A stretch of DNA of 64,000 nucleotides. Source: Kineosporia babensis. Lineage in GTDB: Bacteria; Actinomycetota; Actinomycetes; Actinomycetales; Kineosporiaceae. Numbering within the stretch: the first letter of the stretch is position 1; each line of letters begins with the position of its first letter. The notes below the pieces were generated by a model that made no database searches, had not been told where the DNA came from, and was given only the letters and a program-made list of their open reading frames with translations. A program made the position numbers and the translations under genes. Below are positions 10,326 through 18,955 of the stretch, in pieces. The stretch is from NCBI RefSeq assembly GCF_021129305.1, contig NZ_JAJOMB010000012.1, positions 62,001-126,000 on the forward strand. Reading direction: 5' to 3'.

Positions 10326-11447
10326 ATGACGCAACCGGAACACGCCATGGCCCCGGCCGCGCCCGGCCGCCTCGGCCAGGCCATCGGGGTGGACGAGCTA
10401 CGCACCTACCTGGGCGCGCTGGACTCCTGGCGGGCCTCGCGCAAGCGGGAGCTCGACCAGATCGACGCGGCCGCCCTGCGCTCGGACGAGGCCGACAGCT
10501 ACACCTCCGACCTGGCCCTGGCAATGAGCATGTGGCAGTCGGTCAGCGACCGCTGGGGCGAGCTCACCAAGATCTGGGACTCCGGCCGGGTCGGCCCGCA
10601 GCAGCGTGAAGAGATGTCCCGGGTGATCTGGGGCACCGGCGCCGGCAGTGGATCCACCACCATGACGCTCTCGCTGGTCGAGGCCTGCCGGCTGTCCGAC
10701 GCGCTCACCGCCACGTTGCGCGCCCGACTGTCCTTCGACCCGATGGCCGCCGACGTGGCCGCCCGGATCCAGGCCACCCGCGCCACCCTCGAGCGCTGCG
10801 CCGAGCAACTGGCCTCCAGCCGCGCCGCCCGCCCGGCTGCCCTGCCCGACATTGACGCCCTCACCCGGCGCCTGGACGAACTGGCCGCCAAGGCCCGCCG
10901 CGGTTCCGACGTGAGCGGGCCCTTCGCCGCGATCGAGGCCGCCGCCGCCAAGGCCGAACGCGACCTGATCGTGGCCGGCGCCGCCCACCGCGACCTGGGC
11001 CGCGACTACCGCGCCACGCTCTCGCGCCGTCGCGAACTGGAGGCCGAGGCCGACGAGCTGACCAAGCTCGTCGACAAGACCCGCGCGGCCGTGGTCCCGG
11101 CCCCGAAACTGGTGGTCCCAGACGTCTCCCGGCTCGGCAAGGTGCCCCAGACCCGGGAGGCGCTGGACGCGTTCCGGGCCCGGCTGGAACTGGTCGGCCG
11201 GGGCCTGCAGCAGGTCCGTGCCACCTACACCGGCGCGCTGGGCGAGCCCGAGGTCCTGCTCGGCCTGCTGCGCGCCTTCGCCGCCAAGGCCCAGGCCAAC
11301 GGCCGGGCCCAGGACCCGCTCGTCGCACTCGTTCATCAGCAGGCGCAGACGCTGCTGTCTGCCACGCCGTGTCACATCGAGGACGCCCGCAACTCGGTCG
11401 AGAACTACCAGCGGCTGATCGTCCCGGTCCCCGGGGGAGGAATCTGA
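10326..11447 (+). CDS. Uncharacterised coiled-coil protein of the PknG cluster
   Basis: A 373-residue, Ala/Arg/Leu-rich helical protein with no signal peptide or membrane segment. It has several coiled-coil stretches, for example around residues 170-270 (ALTRRLDELAAKARRGS, SRRRELEAEADELTKLVDKT). The frame is open from a GTG at 10299, but the ATG at 10326 (TQPEHAM) looks the more natural start; no strong ribosome site marks either. It lies between the GlnH-like gene and PknG, and the PknG start is one base after its stop. It could be a scaffold or a PknG substrate, but that is inference from position only. Confidence 0.8.
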   Translation: MTQPEHAMAPAAPGRLGQAIGVDELRTYLGALDSWRASRKRELDQIDAAALRSDEADSYTSDLALAMSMWQSVSDRWGELTKIWDSGRVGPQQREEMSRVIWGTGAGSGSTTMTLSLVEACRLSDALTATLRARLSFDPMAADVAARIQATRATLERCAEQLASSRAARPAALPDIDALTRRLDELAAKARRGSDVSGPFAAIEAAAAKAERDLIVAGAAHRDLGRDYRATLSRRRELEAEADELTKLVDKTRAAVVPAPKLVVPDVSRLGKVPQTREALDAFRARLELVGRGLQQVRATYTGALGEPEVLLGLLRAFAAKAQANGRAQDPLVALVHQQAQTLLSATPCHIEDARNSVENYQRLIVPVPGGGI

Positions 11448-11448
11448 A

Positions 11449-13698
11449 ATGCCTTCGACTCCGCTCGCCTGCACCCAGCCCGGCTGTACCGGAACGATCG
11501 AGGACGGGTACTGCAACGTCTGCGGGTCGCCCGCGGCGATGGGGGTGCCCGCCCAGGCCACCGGCGCCCAGTCGGACCCGGACTCCGGCCATGCGGTTTC
11601 CACCCGTACCGCCTCGTCCAACCGTCTGGCCAGCGCTCCGCTGGGCTCGGCCCGGGCGATGGGCGGCACGAACAGCACCCGCCGGGTGAACTCCACCTCC
11701 GCGCGTACCCGGGGAGCCCGGCTGGGCGCGGGCATCACCACCGTGCCCCCGGCTCCCGTCCCCGACCCGCTGGCCGCGGTGAAGGACGACCCGCAGGTAC
11801 CGGAGAGCCGGCGCTTCTGCCCGAACTGCGGCAACCCGGTGGGCCGGTCCCGGCAGGGCCGCGAAGGCCGTCCGGAGGGGTTCTGCCCGAACTGCCGCGC
11901 GGCGTTCTCGTTCACGCCCAAGCTGCGCAAGGGCGACCTGGTCGCCAACCAGTACGAGGTGGTCGGCGCGATCGCCCACGGCGGCCTGGGCTGGATCTAC
12001 CTGGCCAAGGACAAGAACGTCTCCGACCGCTGGGTGGTGCTCAAGGGCCTGCTCAACTCCGGTGACCCGGACGCCCTGGCCGCGGCGATCGCCGAGCAGC
12101 GGTTCCTGGCCCAGGTCGAGCACCCGCTGATCGTCGAGATCTACAACTTCGTGACGCACGACAGCGCCGGCTACATCGTGATGGAGTACGTCGGCGGCAA
12201 GTCGCTGAAGGACATCCTGAAGGACCGGATGAGAGAGGCCGGCGGGGTCTACACCCCGATCCCGGTGGACCAGGCGATCGCCTACATCCTCGAGGTCCTG
12301 CCGGCCTTCCAGTACCTGCACGACACCGGGCTGATCTACTGCGACTTCAAGCCCGACAACATCATTCAGGCCGGCGACTCGATCAAGCTGATCGACCTCG
12401 GCGGAGTGCGCCGGATCGACGACCTGGACTCGGCGATCTACGGTACCGTCGGCTACCAGGCCCCCGAGGTACCGGACGTCGGCCCGTCGATCGCCAGCGA
12501 CATCTACACCCTCGGGCGCAGCCTGGTCTCGCTGGCGATGGAGTTCCGTGGCAACACCACCACCTACGCCACCACCCTGCCGAACGTGGCCGACACGCCG
12601 CTGTTCCAGCAGTACGACTCGCTGTACCGGTTGCTGGCCAAGTGCTGCGCCCCCAACCCGGGCGACCGCTTCGCCACCGCCGACGAACTGCGCACCCAGC
12701 TGCTGGGCGTGCTGCGCGAGGTGGTGGCCGCCCACCGCGGCGAGCGCCCGGCCTCGCACTCCACCGCCTCGCTGCTGTTCGAGCCGCCGGTGGTCGAGGG
12801 CGACCGGCTGCAGTGGGACAACCTGCCCCGGCTCAAGGTCGACGACACCGACCCGCAGGCCGCCTGGCTGGCCTCGATCAGCGTCGACGACCCGCAGGCC
12901 AAGCTCGACCTGCTGGGCAACGCGCTGAACCCCTCGATCGAGGTCCGGCTGGCCACTGCCTACACCGCGGTCGAGGCCGGCGACCTGGCCACCGCCGACC
13001 GGGTGGTGGGCGAGATCCTCAACGACGACCCGTGGGAATGGCGGGCGATCTGGCTGGCCGGCCTGGCCGCGCTGGCCCGGCAGGACCCGACGAACGCCCA
13101 GGCCGCCTTCAACGCGGTCTACGGTCAGGTCCCCGGCGAGCTGGCGCCCAAGCTGGCGCTGGCGGTGGCCTGCGAGGAGGGCCACCAGCCGGACATCGCC
13201 GAGAGCCTGTACCTGACCTGCCTGCGCACCGACGCGAACTTCACCGCCGCAGCCGCTTTCGGCCTGGCCCGGATCCGCTCGCAGCGGCACACCGAGGGCC
13301 AGGGCGAGCTCGAGGCGGCGATCGCGGCGCTGGACATGGTGCCCACCACCAGCCGCAGCTTCGTCAGCGCGCGCCGGCAGAAGGCCGCTCTGCTGGTCGA
13401 CTCCGGCGCCGGGCTGGACGCCCTTTCGGCCGCCCTGGAGAGTGTCTCGGCGGTCCGGCTGGACCCGCGTGATCGGGCCCAGTTGCGGGTGGACGTGCTC
13501 TCCGCCGCGCTGAGCGACGTCAACTCCAGCGGTGAACGTCCCGATGTCACGGTCGGTGGGGTGCCGGCCCAGGCTCCGGGGCTGCAGGACGAGCTGGAGA
13601 CGGCCTACCGGGAACTGGCGCAGCTCACCGAGCAGCGTGACGAGCGGGTGCGGCTCGTCGACGAGGCGAACCGAGTACGCCGCTGGACGTGGCGGTGA
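11449..13698 (+). CDS. pknG: Serine/threonine protein kinase PknG
   Basis: A soluble kinase with PknG architecture in 749 residues. An extra N-terminal zinc ribbon (GCTGTIEDGYCNVCG) is followed by the SARTRGARLGAG motif and a rubredoxin-like module with CPNCGNP and CPNCRAAFSF (Cys near 124, 127, 146, 149). The kinase domain has a glycine loop AHGGLGWIY, catalytic Lys near 199 (VVLKGLL), the Asp in YCDFKPDNII, and DLGG in place of DFG. The last 280 residues form a TPR-like domain. In mycobacteria PknG regulates glutamate metabolism through GarA/OdhI and responds to GlnH-GlnX. GGGGGAGG upstream is a strong ribosome site. The phosphatase follows directly. Confidence 0.95.
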   Translation: MPSTPLACTQPGCTGTIEDGYCNVCGSPAAMGVPAQATGAQSDPDSGHAVSTRTASSNRLASAPLGSARAMGGTNSTRRVNSTSARTRGARLGAGITTVPPAPVPDPLAAVKDDPQVPESRRFCPNCGNPVGRSRQGREGRPEGFCPNCRAAFSFTPKLRKGDLVANQYEVVGAIAHGGLGWIYLAKDKNVSDRWVVLKGLLNSGDPDALAAAIAEQRFLAQVEHPLIVEIYNFVTHDSAGYIVMEYVGGKSLKDILKDRMREAGGVYTPIPVDQAIAYILEVLPAFQYLHDTGLIYCDFKPDNIIQAGDSIKLIDLGGVRRIDDLDSAIYGTVGYQAPEVPDVGPSIASDIYTLGRSLVSLAMEFRGNTTTYATTLPNVADTPLFQQYDSLYRLLAKCCAPNPGDRFATADELRTQLLGVLREVVAAHRGERPASHSTASLLFEPPVVEGDRLQWDNLPRLKVDDTDPQAAWLASISVDDPQAKLDLLGNALNPSIEVRLATAYTAVEAGDLATADRVVGEILNDDPWEWRAIWLAGLAALARQDPTNAQAAFNAVYGQVPGELAPKLALAVACEEGHQPDIAESLYLTCLRTDANFTAAAAFGLARIRSQRHTEGQGELEAAIAALDMVPTTSRSFVSARRQKAALLVDSGAGLDALSAALESVSAVRLDPRDRAQLRVDVLSAALSDVNSSGERPDVTVGGVPAQAPGLQDELETAYRELAQLTEQRDERVRLVDEANRVRRWTWR

Positions 13699-13701
13699 CC
13701 T

Positions 13702-14958
13702 ATGCGTGATTCATCTGGCAATGAGGTTGATGTGAACGAGAATCCTCCGACCGACGCTGCGGGGCAGCAGATCAACTGCCCCAACTGCGGGGAGGACGCC
13801 GAGCCCGGCGACCTGTTCTGCGAGGGCTGCGGTCAGGACCTGCCCGACGGCATCACCCCGGCCGCGGCGGTCGGCAACCGGCGCCCCGGCGGGATGGCTC
13901 ACCCCAACGCCAGTTCGCCGACCCGGCCGATGGACATGAACGCCCTGAGCCCGACCTGCCGCAACTGCGCCGGGACGACCTTCCTGGACGGCTACTGCGA
14001 AAATTGTGGGACGCCCGCGGTCAAGGTTCGTGATCACTGGCAGGAACGTCCGGCCACCTGGGTGGCGGGCATGTCCGACCGTGGCATCCGGCATCACCGC
14101 AATGAGGACGGGCTGGCCCTGAGCGCCCGCCCGGAGCCCGGCAGCCGCGCGATCCTGGTGGTCTGCGACGGGGTTTCCTCCTCCGCCGACTCCGACATCG
14201 CCAGCCTGGCGGCGGCCCGGGCCGCCCGCGACGTGCTCGAGCGGCCGCGCCCCGACGTGCCCTCGGTGGCCGGGCGGATCTCGGCCTGGAACGAGCGTCT
14301 GGCGATGGCCGGGGCCGAGGCCAACAAGCAGGCGATCGAGGCCGGCCGCGATCCCAGTGGCCGCGCCGGTGAGCGTCAGGACAGCCCGCCCTCGTGCACG
14401 TTCGCCGCTGCCGTCTTCGACTCCGGCGTGATCGTCGTGGGCTGGGTCGGCGACAGCCGGATCTACTGGATCCCGGACTCCGGCGAACCCGAGCAGATGT
14501 CCCGGGACGATTCGTGGGCCACCGAGCAGATCCTCGCCGGGGTGCCCCGCGAGGAGGCCGAGAACGGGCCCCGCGCCCATGCGATCACCCGCTGGCTGGG
14601 CCCGGACAGCCCGGACAGCGTGCCCACCCGTGACTCCCGGGTACCCGACCGGCCGGGCTGGCTGCTGGTCTGCTCCGACGGCCTCTGGAACTACGCCTCG
14701 CCCGCCCGGGATCTCGCCGAGGTGGTGCGGGCGCTGGCCGACGAGGTGCAGGGCGACCCGGGGCTGCTGGCCGGCCGCCTGATCGACTGGGCCAACTCCC
14801 GGGGCGGCCAGGACAACATCACCGTGGCCCTGGCCCGGATCGCGCCGATCCCGCCGCAACGCGGGCCTGCGGCCGAAGCTGCCCTGCAGCCGACCCAGCC
14901 GATGCCTGAGGGCTGGAACCTCTATCCGGACGCCGATTACGGCAGCCCGGAAACCTGA
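13702..14958 (+). CDS. PP2C-family serine/threonine phosphatase with zinc ribbons
   Basis: A 418-residue protein. Residues 20-110 carry two CxxC-CxxC ribbons (CPNCGEDAEPGDLFCEGCG and CRNCAGTTFLDGYCENCG). The PP2C domain begins near residue 122 with GMSDRGIRHHRNEDG. It keeps the metal-binding Asp residues in VVCDGVSS, LVCSDGLW and GGQDNITVALA, plus VGWVGDSRIYWI. It should remove phosphates from Ser/Thr and is the natural antagonist of the adjacent PknG. It starts ATG at 13702, three bases after the pknG stop; a GTG at 13732 is a possible alternative. Confidence 0.92.
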   Translation: MRDSSGNEVDVNENPPTDAAGQQINCPNCGEDAEPGDLFCEGCGQDLPDGITPAAAVGNRRPGGMAHPNASSPTRPMDMNALSPTCRNCAGTTFLDGYCENCGTPAVKVRDHWQERPATWVAGMSDRGIRHHRNEDGLALSARPEPGSRAILVVCDGVSSSADSDIASLAAARAARDVLERPRPDVPSVAGRISAWNERLAMAGAEANKQAIEAGRDPSGRAGERQDSPPSCTFAAAVFDSGVIVVGWVGDSRIYWIPDSGEPEQMSRDDSWATEQILAGVPREEAENGPRAHAITRWLGPDSPDSVPTRDSRVPDRPGWLLVCSDGLWNYASPARDLAEVVRALADEVQGDPGLLAGRLIDWANSRGGQDNITVALARIAPIPPQRGPAAEAALQPTQPMPEGWNLYPDADYGSPET

Positions 14959-15062
14959 CCGACCGTCCGGGCGTTTTCGCCACGACTGCACCACCCGCCC
15001 TTGAATCGGGCACGATGAACAGGGTCATCCGGCCGGTGACCCACCAACGATCGGAGAACGAG

Positions 15063-16346
15063 ATGCCCTCCTTCAGCGCCGAGGTGTTCCAGAACGAGTT
15101 CATCTCCGAAGGCAGCAGCGATGTGCACGCCATCGTCTCGGTGACCTGCACCGGCGCCGGCGAGGCGGGCCGTGGGGGAGGGGGTGACGCGGCCGAGATC
15201 ATCATCGTCGACACCTCCGGCTCGATGCTCGACGCCAAGATCGTCGCCGCCCGCCAGGCCGCCGCGGTAGCTGTCGACCAGATCCTGGACGGCACCTGGT
15301 TCGCGATCATCTCCGGCACCCACGTGGCTACCCGCGCCTTCCCGTACCCGAACGCCCGGGTCTCGATGGTGCAGATGGAGCCGGGCGCCCGGGCCGCCGC
15401 CAAGGAGGCCATCTCCCGGCTGGAGGCCGACGGCGGCACCGCGATGGGCTCGTGGCTGAAGCTTGCGGGGCAGCTGTTCGACACCGTGCCGCAGGCCACC
15501 CAGCGGCACGCGATCCTGCTGACCGACGGGCAGAACCAGAGCGAGCAGCCGCACCAGTTCCAGAACGCCATCGACTCGGTCACCGGCCGCTTCCAGTGTG
15601 ACTGCCGCGGGGTCGGCGCCGACTGGGACGTGGCCGAACTGCGCCGGGTCTCCACCGCGCTGCTGGGCACGGTCGACCTGATCGCCGACCCGGCCTCGAT
15701 GGCCGCCGACTTCGAGCAGCTCATGCAGAAGGCGATGGGCCGGGGCGTGGCCGAGGCCACGCTGCGGGTCTGGGCGCCGCAGGGCTCGCAGCTGCTGTGG
15801 GTGCGCCAGGTCTCGCCCAACGTCGAGGACCTGACCAGCCGCAGGGTCGAGGTCAACCCGCTCACCTCAGCCTTCCCCACCGGTGCGTGGGGCGACGAGT
15901 CCCGCGACTACCACGTGGCCGTCCGGGTACCGCCGCAGGCCGTGGGCCAGGAACGGCTGGCTGCCCGGGTGCAGCTGCTGGTCGGTCAGGAGACCGTCTC
16001 GCAGGGGCTGGTCAAGGCCAAGTGGTCAGGGGACGACGCACTCACCACCCGGATCGACCCGGCAGTTGCGCACTACACCGGTCAGGCCGAGCTGGCCACC
16101 GCGATCCAGGAGGGCCTGGCCGCCAAGGCCGCCGGCGACGCGGAGACCGCCACCACCAAATTGGGCCGTGCGGTGGCCCTCGCCGCCGAGACCGGCAACG
16201 ATGAGGCCACCAGCAAGCTGCGCAAGGTGGTCGACATCGACGATCCGGCCACCGGCACCGTGCGGCTGAAGCGTTCTGTCGACAAGCTGGACGAGATGGC
16301 GCTCGACACCGCTTCGACGAAGACGACAAGGGTCAACAAGCGATGA
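15063..16346 (+). CDS. vWA-domain protein of the PknG cluster
   Basis: A 427-residue protein with a von Willebrand A fold. The MIDAS motif DTSGSM lies near residue 50, then EADGGTAMGSWL and AILLTDGQN. The C-terminal half is a beta-rich domain followed by helices (AIQEGLAAKAAGDAETATTK). The open frame starts at 15015, but GGAG 6 bases before the ATG at 15063 makes that the better start. There is no signal peptide or membrane helix. Similar vWA proteins accompany TelA, PP2C and FHA genes in actinobacterial signalling clusters. The stop overlaps the FHA gene start (ATGA), so the two are probably produced together. Confidence 0.88.
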   Translation: MPSFSAEVFQNEFISEGSSDVHAIVSVTCTGAGEAGRGGGGDAAEIIIVDTSGSMLDAKIVAARQAAAVAVDQILDGTWFAIISGTHVATRAFPYPNARVSMVQMEPGARAAAKEAISRLEADGGTAMGSWLKLAGQLFDTVPQATQRHAILLTDGQNQSEQPHQFQNAIDSVTGRFQCDCRGVGADWDVAELRRVSTALLGTVDLIADPASMAADFEQLMQKAMGRGVAEATLRVWAPQGSQLLWVRQVSPNVEDLTSRRVEVNPLTSAFPTGAWGDESRDYHVAVRVPPQAVGQERLAARVQLLVGQETVSQGLVKAKWSGDDALTTRIDPAVAHYTGQAELATAIQEGLAAKAAGDAETATTKLGRAVALAAETGNDEATSKLRKVVDIDDPATGTVRLKRSVDKLDEMALDTASTKTTRVNKR

Positions 16347-17227
16347 GCTCACGCTGCCCGGACGGGCACGCCTCCGAATCGACGGACTACTGCGACGTCT
16401 GCGGTGTGCCGATGAACGCGGCCCCGGCGGCCCCGCCCGCGCCCACCCCGGCCGCCAACCCGCTCGACCTGGGCCCCGCGCCCACGTCCGGCGGTGCCGG
16501 TGGCTCCGGTGGTGCTGCGGACAAGGAGTGCCCCAACTGCCAGGCCGTGGTGCCGGTCGACGACCTGTTCTGCGAGGTCTGCGGCTACGACTTCACCACC
16601 GGCGTGATGCCGGAGCCGGTCACCGATCCCAACGCCGAGACGGAGGCCCCGGCCCCCGACGCAGTTGTGGTCAACGCCGCGGCGGCCGAACCGACCAACC
16701 CCCGGCCCGTCACCCCGCCCGCCTCCGGCTCACCCGCCGCGGCCGACCCGTCGGCAGCGGTCAACCCGCCTGCCGCTGGTGACCCGACCACGCCGGTCGA
16801 GCCCGCTGCAGCGGAGCCGAGCAAGCTCACCTGGGTGGCCGAGGTCTGGATCGACCCGGACTGGTACTCCACCCAGGAGAGTGACGAGCCCTGCCCTTCC
16901 GCGGGCATGCCTGCGGTGATTCCGTTGTGGGACAAGAGCATCCTGGTCGGCCGCAAGTCCACCAGCAGGAACATCCACCCCCAGGTCGACTGCGGCACCG
17001 ACCACGGCGTCTCGCGCAGGCACGCCCAGCTGACGACTGACGGCCAGCGCTGGTTCGCCGAAGACCTGCAGTCCTCCAACGGCACCTACATCGCCCCGGC
17101 CGGCGCCCCGCTCCCGGTCGACCCGATCGAGGCAGGCCAGCGCATCGAGTTCCGCGAAGGCGACCGGGTTTACGTCGGCGCCTGGACCAGAATCGTCATC
17201 CGCCGAGCCACCCCCGACGAGCAGTAG
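16343..17227 (+). CDS. FHA-domain protein with zinc ribbons
   Basis: A 294-residue protein. An N-terminal ribbon (CPDGHASESTDYCDVCG) is followed by a second (CPNCQAVVPVDDLFCEVCG) near residue 62, then about 90 residues of Pro/Ala-rich linker. The C-terminal 120 residues form an FHA domain with the key motifs GRKS, SRRHAQL and SSNGTY. FHA domains bind phosphothreonine, so this is the probable reader of PknG-dependent phosphorylation, comparable in role to GarA/OdhI but with a different N-terminus. It is the last gene of the cluster and ends 43 bases before a strong hairpin. Confidence 0.92.
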   Translation: MSSRCPDGHASESTDYCDVCGVPMNAAPAAPPAPTPAANPLDLGPAPTSGGAGGSGGAADKECPNCQAVVPVDDLFCEVCGYDFTTGVMPEPVTDPNAETEAPAPDAVVVNAAAAEPTNPRPVTPPASGSPAAADPSAAVNPPAAGDPTTPVEPAAAEPSKLTWVAEVWIDPDWYSTQESDEPCPSAGMPAVIPLWDKSILVGRKSTSRNIHPQVDCGTDHGVSRRHAQLTTDGQRWFAEDLQSSNGTYIAPAGAPLPVDPIEAGQRIEFREGDRVYVGAWTRIVIRRATPDEQ

Positions 17228-17269
17228 CCTCCCGACCGGCCGTCAATCATGCGCAGCCACGAGGCTCAT

Positions 17270-17324
17270 CGCTGATCGGGAAGACAAAGCGCGCTCCAGC
17301 GTTGCTTTGTCTTCCCGATCAGCG
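17270..17324. terminator. Bidirectional terminator hairpin
   Basis: A perfect 21-base inverted repeat: CTGATCGGGAAGACAAAGC pairs with GCTTTGTCTTCCCGATCAG across 13 bases. It lies between the end of the FHA gene and the end of the opposing secreted-protein gene, so it can serve both. Confidence 0.85.
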
Positions 17325-17334
17325 CGAAAGCTGG

Positions 17335-18219
17335 TCAGGCGGAACCGTCGGCCACCAGCCGGTTCTCGGCCGAGACGACTTCCAGGGTACTCCCCGGACT
17401 GGCCACCGTCGCCGTACCGTCGACCGGTAACCAGGGCCCACCATTCACGGAGTACTCCCCGCTGTAAACCGTGGTCAGACCCACCTCCTGCTCACCCGCC
17501 TTGCGATACGTGTAAGCGGTGCGAAGCTCCGGATAGGGTGCCCCAGCATCCTCCGTGGACAGGCCGTTGCCATCGCCGTACGTCCACCGAAACTCCTGCG
17601 GTGTAGCCCGAACCCGCACCGGCTGCCCAAGCACGGTCGTCGGCAGCGTGACAGTGTCCGCGTCGGCGTAAAGGTTCGTCGGAACATTAACCAGCGTGCG
17701 CCCATTCGCCGGCTGCACCACGATCGGAGAAGCAGGCAGAGGAAGCCGACGGAAGTCATCACCGGTAAGCACCGGAATCACCGGCGGCGGATCATCCGGA
17801 TCAGTCCCGCCGAGACAAAGGTATTCACCGGTAGGAGTCCAGCTCTCGGCCGTCGTCGGACCAGCCGGCGCACTGAACACCCAGAACCCAATGTCCTGCG
17901 GATCAGGAGTGTCCTGACACATGACGGTCGCACCGATGCAAGTGTTGGAGTTGCCCCGCTGAGGCCAATTCTCCGAGCAGGCGGGCAGATAAGTACGGAT
18001 GGTCGTGGGCTTGCTTGAAGCCGTTTTGGTTTCAGTGCTCGACGTCGACGAAGAAGATGTAGCGCCCCAAAGTTTCGCGCGAAGCTCTGCAGAGTCTTGG
18101 TCGGCAGTGGCGGAGATGCGACTGTTCGGCTCGTCTGCGTGAGCTTTGGGGGCGAGAAGCGTGACAGCGACTAAAGCGATAAGGAAGCTGCATGAGCGTT
18201 TTGCGGTCAAGAAGTCCAT
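17335..18219 (-). CDS. Secreted protein of unknown function
   Basis: A 294-residue protein with a Sec signal peptide (FLIALVAVTLLAPKAHA, likely cleaved before DEP). A Ser/Thr-rich spacer of about 30 residues follows, then a Cys-containing segment (CIGATVMCQDTPDPQD). The C-terminal part (EFRWTYGDGNGLSTEDAG, YTYRKAGEQEVGLTTVYSGEY) resembles PKD-like beta-sandwich modules and is a frequent pattern in actinobacterial exported proteins. Its start overlaps the end of the DUF6318-like gene by 13 bases, so the two form an operon. The enzyme role, if any, is unknown. Confidence 0.82.
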   Translation of the reverse strand: MDFLTAKRSCSFLIALVAVTLLAPKAHADEPNSRISATADQDSAELRAKLWGATSSSSTSSTETKTASSKPTTIRTYLPACSENWPQRGNSNTCIGATVMCQDTPDPQDIGFWVFSAPAGPTTAESWTPTGEYLCLGGTDPDDPPPVIPVLTGDDFRRLPLPASPIVVQPANGRTLVNVPTNLYADADTVTLPTTVLGQPVRVRATPQEFRWTYGDGNGLSTEDAGAPYPELRTAYTYRKAGEQEVGLTTVYSGEYSVNGGPWLPVDGTATVASPGSTLEVVSAENRLVADGSA

Positions 18220-18809
18220 GGCTGCCCAGACTTCTCGTTATTTGCGAGATCCCGAACTATCCACTGAGAATCGCGCCAGATGATCGCTATCTCGCTCTTC
18301 ATATTGCGAAAACCCTGCTGGCTTTTAACAGTGACACCATCGGCGTCAACAATCGTGCTGGGACGCTCGTTGAGGATGGTTACCACGATCAGGCCCTTGG
18401 ATGGATCTGAGGGCGGAGCGATCGCTGCCACTACTTCGACGTGTGCACCAGCAACCCTCTGGTTAGCGGCAGATAGTTTTCCCACTTTAGAGACTGTGTC
18501 TTCGCAGAAGACGCAGTCGCTGTCGCTAATTGCTGACAGTGGAGTGACATTTCCGGTGGAGTAGCTGTAGTCGTAGACCTCCCAGAAGTACCGAACGAAA
18601 TCTTCGGCTCCCTTCGCGCTCTTCTCCGCGGCCGGCGCCACAGGCGCCTCAACCGCAGGATCTGAGCTCACTGTTACCGCTGGCGTTGAAGTTTCACCTG
18701 GGACTGAAGTGCTGGGCCCAGGCTCCGGATCAGAACCAGACCCCGAACACCCAGCCACCAGCAAAAGGGCCCCGACCAGAACTGCTGCGCAAAAACGTCC
18801 CCCGTTCAT
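18207..18809 (-). CDS. DUF6318-like lipoprotein
   Basis: A 200-residue lipoprotein. The signal peptide ends in lipobox LVAGC, followed by a Pro/Ser/Thr-rich linker of about 45 residues. The globular part starts EDFVRYFWEVYDYSYSTGN and has a CVFC pair, a pattern I associate with DUF6318. The end (IIWRDSQWIVRDLANNE) is compatible with an NTF2-like or SnoaL-like fold. It is first gene of a two-gene operon with the secreted protein. The function is unknown. Confidence 0.82.
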   Translation of the reverse strand: MNGGRFCAAVLVGALLLVAGCSGSGSDPEPGPSTSVPGETSTPAVTVSSDPAVEAPVAPAAEKSAKGAEDFVRYFWEVYDYSYSTGNVTPLSAISDSDCVFCEDTVSKVGKLSAANQRVAGAHVEVVAAIAPPSDPSKGLIVVTILNERPSTIVDADGVTVKSQQGFRNMKSEIAIIWRDSQWIVRDLANNEKSGQPWTS

Positions 18810-18893
18810 GCGAACGAGAGTAACCAGCCCTCACCCCAAAAGCCCGTCTCGCGCAAAATCTGTGGATAACTTGCCGCCAGGATGGCCCAAACC

Positions 18894-18944
18894 AAGACCG
18901 GGGCAACAAACTCTGCCCCCAGCAGACTTTGTTGCCCCGGTCTT
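18894..18944 (-). terminator. Terminator after purU
   Basis: AAGACCGGGGCAACAAA pairs perfectly with TTTGTTGCCCCGGTCTT over 17 bases with a 17-base loop. It begins 11 bases beyond the purU stop. Confidence 0.82.
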
Positions 18945-18955
18945 CTTGGTCAGGC

